From: Cellulosimicrobium cellulans
GTDB lineage: Bacteria > Actinomycetota > Actinomycetes > Actinomycetales > Cellulomonadaceae
Assembly (NCBI RefSeq): GCF_024124905.1
Contig: NZ_JAMXST010000004.1
Span: 310,001 to 374,000, forward strand
Length of the DNA stretch: 64,000 bases
Reading direction: 5' to 3'
The position numbers were made by a program, and so were the translations under genes. A model generated the notes under the pieces. It ran no database searches, was not told the origin of the DNA, and saw nothing but the letters and a program-made list of their open reading frames with translations. Shown here piece by piece: positions 58,223 through 64,000 of the stretch. Each line of letters starts with the position of its first letter. The first letter of the stretch is position 1.

Positions 58223-59029
58223 TCACGCGCCCCGGTGGTGCCCGAGCGCGTCGATCGCCGCGAGCTCGTCCGCCGTGAGCCTGAACCCGGTCACCTGGAA
58301 GTTCGCCTCGATGCGCTCCGGCGTCACCGACTTGGGGATGACGACGAACCCGTGGTCGAGGTGCCAGCGCAGCACGACTTGCGTGGGCGTGACGCCGTGC
58401 GCCGCGGCCACCTCCGCGAGGACCGGCGCGTCGAGGTCGGTGCGCTTGAACGGGCTGTACCCCTCGAGCACGACGCCGCGCTGCGCGAGCTCGTGCGCGA
58501 GGCGGTGGTCGTAGTCGGCGGGGCTCCAGGGGATCTGGTCGACGGCGGGTGCCTCACCGACCTGCTCCGAGACGACGTCGACCTGCTCGACCGAGTAGTT
58601 GCTCACCCCGATCGACCGGGCCTTGCCCTCGTTCCGCAGCTCGACGAACCGCTCCCACACCCACGGCGACGCCTCGCCCGCCGGCGGCCAGTGGATGAGC
58701 CACAGGTCCACGTGGTCCGTGCCGAGGTCGCGCAGCGACGCCTCGAGCGTCTCGCGCTCGCGCCCCGCGGCGTCCGGCGGGAGCTTGGTCGTGACGAACA
58801 CGTCGTCGCGGTCCACGGCCGAGTCGGCGAGCGCGCGCCCGACCTGCGCCTCGTTGCCGTAGCCCGTCGCCGTGTCGACGTGCCGGTAGCCCACGTCGAG
58901 CGCGTGGCGCACGGCGCGGTACGCGTCGTCGCCCTCGGACTGCCACGTCCCGAGCCCGAGCAGCGGCATCGCCCCGCCGGGCAGGTCGACGGTCGGGACA
59001 GGGCCGGGGGAGGAGCTGGAGGAGGTCAT
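58223..59029 (-). CDS. Aldo/keto reductase (second copy)
   Basis: AKR of 268 residues. The tetrad is in VDTATGYGNE (Asp, Tyr), TTKLPP (Lys) and LIHWPP (His), and the NADP-binding C-terminal motif is VIPKSVTPERIEAN. It differs from the copy at 21462 throughout, so it is a family member rather than a recent duplicate. The ATG at 59029 has GAGGAGGTC before it. It is 86 bases upstream of gdh on the same strand and might be co-transcribed with it. Confidence 0.9.
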   Translation of the reverse strand: MTSSSSSPGPVPTVDLPGGAMPLLGLGTWQSEGDDAYRAVRHALDVGYRHVDTATGYGNEAQVGRALADSAVDRDDVFVTTKLPPDAAGRERETLEASLRDLGTDHVDLWLIHWPPAGEASPWVWERFVELRNEGKARSIGVSNYSVEQVDVVSEQVGEAPAVDQIPWSPADYDHRLAHELAQRGVVLEGYSPFKRTDLDAPVLAEVAAAHGVTPTQVVLRWHLDHGFVVIPKSVTPERIEANFQVTGFRLTADELAAIDALGHHRGA

Positions 59030-59088
59030 GCCGCCAGTCTCCGTGCCCGACGCCGCCGCGCGCCACCGCGCGGCCCCCACCGGGTCCT

Positions 59089-59150
59089 CGCCGAGCCCTG
59101 GATCTCTCCCCAGGACTGGCAGGCGGTGAGGAGAGAACCAGGGTTCGGCG
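59089..59150. terminator. Intergenic hairpin, family D
   Basis: Arms 59089-59109 and 59130-59150 pair at 19 of 21 positions with a 20-base loop. It lies between the regulator stop (59166) and the aldo/keto reductase start (59029) on the minus strand. GGATCTCTCC is shared with the hairpin after lacI. Confidence 0.7.
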
Positions 59151-59165
59151 GCAGGGCGCGGGCGG

Positions 59166-59915
59166 TCAGCGGCGCGTGCGGCGGCGGTACTGGGCCGGGG
59201 TCTCGCCTGCCAGGCGCGCGAACGTGCGGGTGAACGACGGCTGGTCGTAGAAGCCGCTCTCGGCCGCGACCTCACCGATCGAGACCGTGGTCCCCGCGAG
59301 CAGGCGCGTCGCGTGGTCGACCCGGGTGCGCAGGACGAGCTGGCGCGGCGTCACGCCGTACACGCGCCGCACCCGCCGGTCGAGCACCGCGGGCGTGCAC
59401 CCGGCCGCCTCGGCGAGCCGCGCCGTCGTCCAGCGCGCCCCGAGGTCCGCCTCGACCGCGGCGACGAGCGCGGCGAGGGAGTCCATCGTCGCGTCGTCCG
59501 CCGCGCCCGCGCGCAGGTCGTGCGAGACCGAGACGATCCCCACGAGGTGACCGGCGTCGTCGTGCACGGGGAGCTTGGACGTGAGGAACCAGCCCGACGT
59601 GCCGCCGAGGCGCCGGATGCGCTCGAGCTCGCCGCGCAGCGCGCGCCCGCGCAGCACCTCGGCGTCCTGCTGCTCGTAGCGCTCGGCGAGCTGCGCGACG
59701 AACAGGTCGCGCGCGCGTCGGCCCAGCACCGCGCGGCGCGAGCGCTCGTTCGTCCGCGCGACGAACACCGGGTTGACCGCGACGTACCGGCCCGTGACGT
59801 CCTTGGCGCAGAACATCGTGTCCGGCAGCTCGTCCATGAGCGCGACCATGGCGGGGCTGAGCGCTCGGAGCAGCGCCGCGCCCTCGGGCCACGGTTTGTC
59901 GCGGACGGGTGCCAT
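59166..59915 (-). CDS. PAS-domain AraC-family regulator
   Basis: Regulator of 249 residues joining an N-terminal PAS domain (about 25-135: DTMFCAKDVTGRYVAVNPVF and GGTSGWFLTSKLPVHDDAGH) to a C-terminal AraC double HTH (150-249: TTARLAEAAGCTPAVLDRRV and IGEVAAESGFYDQPSFTRTF). The PAS fold could sense a redox state or a small ligand. It is divergent from putA with only 53 bases between the start codons, so it most likely controls putA. The -10 TACGAT at 59931-59926 leaves almost no leader. Confidence 0.87.
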   Translation of the reverse strand: MAPVRDKPWPEGAALLRALSPAMVALMDELPDTMFCAKDVTGRYVAVNPVFVARTNERSRRAVLGRRARDLFVAQLAERYEQQDAEVLRGRALRGELERIRRLGGTSGWFLTSKLPVHDDAGHLVGIVSVSHDLRAGAADDATMDSLAALVAAVEADLGARWTTARLAEAAGCTPAVLDRRVRRVYGVTPRQLVLRTRVDHATRLLAGTTVSIGEVAAESGFYDQPSFTRTFARLAGETPAQYRRRTRR

Positions 59916-59968
59916 GTCGCCCCGGATCGTACAAGACGAGTCACCGCGACCCGAGGCACCCTGGAGGG

Positions 59969-62900
59969 ATGAGCAACGACGCGCCTGCCCGGCCGCTCCC
60001 CACCCCCGGAGCCGTCGGCGACACGACCCTCACCTCCCCGGACGACCTCGTCGAGGAGGCCGTCGCGCTGGCCCGCCGCTGGCTCGCCGCCAGCGAGGGA
60101 GCGGGCGACGCCCGCGCCCGCAAGACCGCCGAGCGGCTCGGTGCGCTCGTCTCCGACCCCGCGGGCCTCGAGCTCGCGGTCCGGTTCGTCGACGACGTCG
60201 CGCGCCCCCAGGACGTGCACGTCGCCGCACGCGCGCTCGGCCGCCTCGGCGAGCTCGCGGGCAGCGCGGGGTCGTTCCTCGGGCCGGTCGACCGGTCCCT
60301 CCTGCGCGTCGGGGCGGGCGTCGCGCCGGTGCTGCCGCGCGTCGTCGTCCCGGCCGCGCGGGTGCGCCTGCGCCAGCTCGTGGGCCACCTCGTGGCCGAC
60401 GCCGGCCGCGGCCTCGGCCCGCACCTCGCCCGGACCCGCGCGGAGGGCTACGCGCTCAACGTCAACCTCCTCGGCGAGGCCGTGCTCGGCGAGGCCGAGG
60501 CGGACGCGCGCCTCGAGCGCACGCTCGCGCTCGTGCGGCGTCCCGACGTCGACTACGTGTCGGTCAAGGTGTCGTCCGTCGCGTCGCAGCTCGTCACGTG
60601 GGACCTCGACGGGTCGTGCGCGCGCGTCGTCGCGCGGCTCCTGCCGCTGTACCGGGCGGCGCGCGACCACGGCGTCTTCCTCAACCTCGACATGGAGGAG
60701 TACAAGGACCTCGCGCTCACGACCGCGGTGTTCCGCGAGATCCTCGCGCACGACGACCTGCACGACCTCGAGGCCGGGATCGTGCTCCAGGCGTACCTGC
60801 CCGACGCGCTCGGCGCGGTCGACGGGCTCACCCGGTTCGCGACCGAGCGCGTCGCCGCCAGCGGCGCGCCGATCAAGGTCCGCCTCGTCAAGGGCGCGAA
60901 CCTCGCGATGGAGGCCGTCGAGGCCGAGCTGCACGGGTGGCCGCAGGCGCCCTACCCCACGAAGCCCGACGTCGACGCGAACTACGTCCGCCTCCTCGAC
61001 CACGCCCTGCGCGCGCCGCGGACCGACGCCGTCCGCATCGGCGTGGCGAGCCACAACCTCTTCCACGTCGCGCTCGCCGTGCTCCTCGGCCGGGCCCGCG
61101 GCGTGAGCCACGCGCTCGACGTCGAGATGCTCCAGGGCATGGCCCCCGGCGAGGCGCGCGCCGTGCGCGACGAGGTCGCGGCCGACCGCGTCGAGTCCGG
61201 CCCGCACGCGGGGCGTGGTGGGCGCGTCGTGCTGTACACGCCCGTCGTGCGCGACGAGGACTTCGACGTCGCGATCTCCTACCTCGTGCGCCGCCTCGAG
61301 GAGAACGCCGCCGAGCAGAACTTCCTGCACGCCATGTTCGCGCCCGACGGGTCGCCTGCGGGCAGCCCTATGGAGCGCCAGGAGGCCGCGTTCCGCGCGT
61401 CCGTGCGCCACGGGGTCCACTACGCGGAGGCCGACGTGACGCCGCGCCGCCGCCCGCGTGCGGACGCCCCGACCGCCGTCGGTCCGCACCAGCCCGCCGA
61501 ACCCGTGGTCATCGGCCACGATCGCGCCGAACCCGCCCGTAACCCCGGGTTCGGCACCGGGTTCGCGAACGCGGCCGACACCGACCCCGCCGTCGCCGCC
61601 TCGCGCGACTGGGCCCGCCACGTCACCGGGACCGGCTCCGGGTACGTCCCCGTCCGCACGCCCGAGCTCACCACGACCGCCCAGGTGGACGACGCCGTCG
61701 CGACCGCCGTGCGCGCGACCGCCGCGTGGTCGCAGGTCGCCCCGGCGGCCCGCGCGGCCGCCCTGCGCGCCGTCGCCCGGCGCCTGGAGGAGGCGCGCAC
61801 CGACCTCGTCGCCGCGATGGTGCACGAGCCCGGCAAGACCGTCGCCGAGGCCGACCCCGAGGTGAGCGAGGCCGTCGACTTCGCGAACTACTACGCCCGG
61901 TCGGCCGAGGACCTGGAGCGCGTCCCGGGAGCGCGCTTCGCGCCCGCCGGCGTCACGCTCGTCACCCCGCCCTGGAACTTCCCCGTCGCGATCCCCGTCG
62001 GCGGGGTCCTCGCGGCGCTCGCGGCCGGGTCGGCGGTGCTCGCCAAGCCCGCTCCGCCCACGCCGCGCTGCCTCGAGGTCGCCGTCGAGGCGATCCACGC
62101 GGGCCTGCGCGACGCCGTCGCAGCCGCGCCGGGGGACTTCGCCGGGCTGGACGCAGGCTCGGTCACCGAGGTCGTGCAGTACGTCCGCGTGCCCGACGAC
62201 GAGCTCGGCACGCGCCTCGTCACGCACGACGACGTCGCGCGCGTCGTGCTCACGGGCTCGATCGAGACCGCGCAGCTCTTCGCGCGGTGGAAGCCGTCGC
62301 GCCCGGTGCTCGCCGAGACGTCGGGCAAGAACGCGCTCGTCGTCACGCCGTCGGCGGACCTCGACCTCGCGGTCGCGGACCTCGTGCGGTCGGCGTTCGG
62401 GCACGCGGGGCAGAAGTGCTCGGCCGCGTCGCTCGCGATCCTCGTCGGCTCGGCGGGCGACCCGCGGACCGAGACGGGGCGCCGCGTGCGGCGCCAGCTC
62501 GTGGACGCGGTGCGCTCGCTCGCCGTCGGTCCGGCGACCGACGTCGCGACGACCGTGGGCCCGCTCACCGAGCCCGCGTCGGGCAAGCTCTTGCACGCGC
62601 TGACGACGCTGGAGCCGGGGGAGTCCTGGCTCGTGCGGCCGCGGCTGCTGGACGGCAGCCCCGACCTGGAGTGGCGCCTCTGGACGCCGGGTCTCAAGGA
62701 GGGTGTCGCGCCCGGCTCGCCGTTCCACCTCACCGAGTACTTCGGGCCGGTCCTCGGGATCATGACGGCCGCGACCCTGGACGAGGCGATCGCGCTGCAG
62801 AACGCGGTCCCGTTCGGTCTCACGGGCGGCATCCACAGCCTCGACGACGCTGAGGTCGAGCGCTGGCTCGACGCCGTCCAGGTGGGCAACGCCTACGTCA

Positions 62901-63601
62901 ACCGGCACATCACCGGCGCGGTCGTGCAGCGGCAGTCGTTCGGCGGCTGGAAGCAGTCGGCCGTCGGACCGGGCGCCAAGGCGGGCGGCCCGAACTACGT
63001 CGCGCAGCTCGGCCGCTGGGCCGACGCGACGGGCGGGGCCGCGGACGAGGGCGCGGGCACGTCGTCGGGCACCAGGGCGCCCGGGCGAGCCGCGCCCGCC
63101 GACGCCGCACCGCCCGCCCGCGACGCCGCGCCCGAGGCGTGGCTCACCTGGGCGCAGGCCGACGACACGCGGTGGTGGGAGCAGGAGTTCTCCGTGGCGC
63201 ACGACCCCTCGGGCCTGCGCGCCGAGTCGAACGTCTTCCGCTACCGGCCGGTGGACGTCCTCACCGTGCGCCCCGGAGCGGACGCGCTCCCCGTCGAGGT
63301 CGAGCGGGTCCTGCACGCCGCCCGCACGGCGGGCGTGCCGGCGGTCGTCGTGCCGAGCACGGGCGACGCCGCGGTGAGCGACGAGGAGTTCGCGCGCCGC
63401 GTCGCGTCGGGCGCGGTCCGGGGTCGCGTCCGCGTCGTCGGGTCGGCACCCGGGCTGCACGAGGCCGCCGCCGAGCGCGTCGGCGAGGTCACGGTCCTGG
63501 ACCACCCCGTCGTCGCGAGCGGTCGTCGCGAGCTGCTCACGGTCCTGCACGAGCAGGCCGTCAGCCGCACCACGCACCGCTACGGCCACGTGAAGCGCTG
63601 A
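59969..63601 (+). CDS. putA: Bifunctional proline dehydrogenase / P5C dehydrogenase
   Basis: Enzyme of 1210 residues that oxidises proline to glutamate in two steps with channelled P5C. The FAD-binding proline dehydrogenase barrel spans roughly residues 130-470 (YVSVKVSSVASQLVTWDLDG, IKVRLVKGANLAMEAVEAEL). A linker follows, then the aldehyde dehydrogenase from about 540 to 1020, with ETSGKNALVVTPSADLDLA and catalytic Cys817 in GHAGQKCSAAS. A C-terminal region of about 170 residues follows that is not part of either catalytic core. There is no N-terminal RHH DNA-binding domain, so regulation must come from elsewhere, probably the divergent PAS-AraC protein. The ATG at 59969 is near a CACCCT box and may be leaderless. 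Confidence 0.93.
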   Translation: MSNDAPARPLPTPGAVGDTTLTSPDDLVEEAVALARRWLAASEGAGDARARKTAERLGALVSDPAGLELAVRFVDDVARPQDVHVAARALGRLGELAGSAGSFLGPVDRSLLRVGAGVAPVLPRVVVPAARVRLRQLVGHLVADAGRGLGPHLARTRAEGYALNVNLLGEAVLGEAEADARLERTLALVRRPDVDYVSVKVSSVASQLVTWDLDGSCARVVARLLPLYRAARDHGVFLNLDMEEYKDLALTTAVFREILAHDDLHDLEAGIVLQAYLPDALGAVDGLTRFATERVAASGAPIKVRLVKGANLAMEAVEAELHGWPQAPYPTKPDVDANYVRLLDHALRAPRTDAVRIGVASHNLFHVALAVLLGRARGVSHALDVEMLQGMAPGEARAVRDEVAADRVESGPHAGRGGRVVLYTPVVRDEDFDVAISYLVRRLEENAAEQNFLHAMFAPDGSPAGSPMERQEAAFRASVRHGVHYAEADVTPRRRPRADAPTAVGPHQPAEPVVIGHDRAEPARNPGFGTGFANAADTDPAVAASRDWARHVTGTGSGYVPVRTPELTTTAQVDDAVATAVRATAAWSQVAPAARAAALRAVARRLEEARTDLVAAMVHEPGKTVAEADPEVSEAVDFANYYARSAEDLERVPGARFAPAGVTLVTPPWNFPVAIPVGGVLAALAAGSAVLAKPAPPTPRCLEVAVEAIHAGLRDAVAAAPGDFAGLDAGSVTEVVQYVRVPDDELGTRLVTHDDVARVVLTGSIETAQLFARWKPSRPVLAETSGKNALVVTPSADLDLAVADLVRSAFGHAGQKCSAASLAILVGSAGDPRTETGRRVRRQLVDAVRSLAVGPATDVATTVGPLTEPASGKLLHALTTLEPGESWLVRPRLLDGSPDLEWRLWTPGLKEGVAPGSPFHLTEYFGPVLGIMTAATLDEAIALQNAVPFGLTGGIHSLDDAEVERWLDAVQVGNAYVNRHITGAVVQRQSFGGWKQSAVGPGAKAGGPNYVAQLGRWADATGGAADEGAGTSSGTRAPGRAAPADAAPPARDAAPEAWLTWAQADDTRWWEQEFSVAHDPSGLRAESNVFRYRPVDVLTVRPGADALPVEVERVLHAARTAGVPAVVVPSTGDAAVSDEEFARRVASGAVRGRVRVVGSAPGLHEAAAERVGEVTVLDHPVVASGRRELLTVLHEQAVSRTTHRYGHVKR

Positions 63602-63624
63602 TCCCGGGACCTCGTGGGTGCCGT

Positions 63625-64000
63625 CTACGCCGACGAGACGGTGACGGAGGCCGCGTCGCGGAACGCGCGCAGGCGCTCCGCCTGCTCGGCCACGGCGTCG
63701 GTGAGCCCGGCGTCCCACGGGACCCAGGGGTCGGTGAGGACCGAGAGCCGTCGCCCCGACGCGCGGGGCCGCCAGGTCCCGACGACCTCGCCGCCGGCGA
63801 GCACGGCTCCGGGCCGGCCGAGGACACGCCACAGGTCCTTGGCGCGGGCCGCGTCCGGGACGAGCGTCGGGCGGTCGCGGAGCTGGAGGTACAGGTCGTA
63901 CGGCCCCACGAGCCGGACGACGGGAGCGCCGTCCCCGGGCTGGGCGTCGCGGACGCGCGCCGTGGCGCCCGCGAGGTGCTCGACGTCGTCGGCCAGGACC
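63625..64000 (-). CDS. Winged-helix DNA-binding protein, AlkZ/YcaQ-like (5' end outside)
   Basis: C-terminal 125 residues of a gene that starts beyond base 64000; the frame is open to the window edge (VLADDVEHLAGATARVRD and onwards). The ending VRLVGPYDLYLQLRDRPTLV, ARAKDLWRVLGRPGAVLAGG and VVGTWRPRASGRRLSVLTDP matches winged-helix DNA-binding proteins of the HTH_42 group, which includes the interstrand-crosslink glycosylases AlkZ and YcaQ. The catalytic QxQ/QxD motif would lie upstream and cannot be checked. It is convergent with putA, 23 bases away. Confidence 0.8.
   Translation of the reverse strand, partial: VLADDVEHLAGATARVRDAQPGDGAPVVRLVGPYDLYLQLRDRPTLVPDAARAKDLWRVLGRPGAVLAGGEVVGTWRPRASGRRLSVLTDPWVPWDAGLTDAVAEQAERLRAFRDAASVTVSSA

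Noticed and set aside
59351-63832. A 1493-codon open frame on the minus strand opposite putA
   Set aside because: It is a high-GC shadow of putA: composition is Arg/Ala/Gly-dominated with no recognisable domain, while the plus strand encodes a complete bifunctional PutA.
1-64000. Phage-defence island, prophage or integrated element
   Set aside because: No integrase, transposase, tRNA-flanked repeat or recognised defence gene was seen; the AAA ATPase at 35587 stands alone without a nuclease partner, and GC content appears even throughout.

Overview
The window is a 64 kb piece of chromosome from a very high-GC actinobacterium. Gene content points to the Micrococcales, with the Cellulomonadaceae/Promicromonosporaceae group (Cellulosimicrobium-like) as the best guess. 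Supporting markers are a mycothiol S-conjugate amidase (mca), the coproporphyrin-dependent heme pair cpfC-chdC, the DUF4307, DUF5701 and DUF5997 families, glycoside hydrolases with an ATPase-less sugar ABC transporter, GTG starts, and many genes whose start codon lies only 6-8 nt after a TAnnnT -10 box (probable leaderless mRNAs). I saw no rRNA, tRNA, insertion sequence, prophage or CRISPR array.

Layout. 1-2126: 3' part of an RND exporter, followed by a gene-free island (2127-2753) of 21-bp repeats and long inverted repeats. 2754-6806: a translationally coupled ABC exporter and two-component system on the minus strand. 7195-8609: Bax inhibitor-1 protein and a small membrane protein. 8692-10928: DUF5701 and cystathionine beta-synthase. 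11030-13823: a TetR-controlled hydrolase operon and an FKBP-type prolyl isomerase. 13888-18379: RlmG-like methyltransferase, DUF2252, a SelT/SelW-like CxxC protein, and a divergent DUF5997 / LysR-ligand-domain pair. 18474-23111: ArsR-SRPBCC pair, PAP2 phosphatase, CPBP protein, aldo/keto reductase, msrA. 23257-33655: SDR, metB, AI-2E exporter, ilvA, greA, DUF4307, mca, nitrilase-like hydrolase, hemolysin III and a short Z-prenyl synthase. With cbs, this block resembles the M. tuberculosis Rv1077-Rv1086 neighbourhood. 33716-37666: MarR, glycerate kinase, AAA ATPase, mntP. 37752-43183: a four-gene minus-strand catabolic operon (RidA, D-amino-acid deaminase-like, D-aminoacylase-like, GH20 hexosaminidase), divergent from a LacI regulator. 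44917-50396: GH13 glucosidase and its sugar ABC transporter. 50512-53755: DUF2804, cpfC, chdC. 53877-63601: M48 peptidase, TspO-like protein, glutamate dehydrogenase, a second aldo/keto reductase, a PAS-AraC regulator and divergent putA. 63625-64000: 3' end of a winged-helix (AlkZ/YcaQ-like) gene.

Functional themes are transsulfuration and amino-acid catabolism (cbs, metB, ilvA, gdh, putA), redox and thiol care (mca, msrA, CxxC protein), heme synthesis, and sugar or cell-wall-fragment uptake under a LacI regulator. The most unusual sequence-level feature is a set of twelve long intergenic hairpins. Ten of them fall into four families with shared arm sequences, mostly between convergent genes, but one sits between two divergent start codons. 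The repeat island at 2127-2753 and several promoters with palindromes embedded in them are also worth a look.
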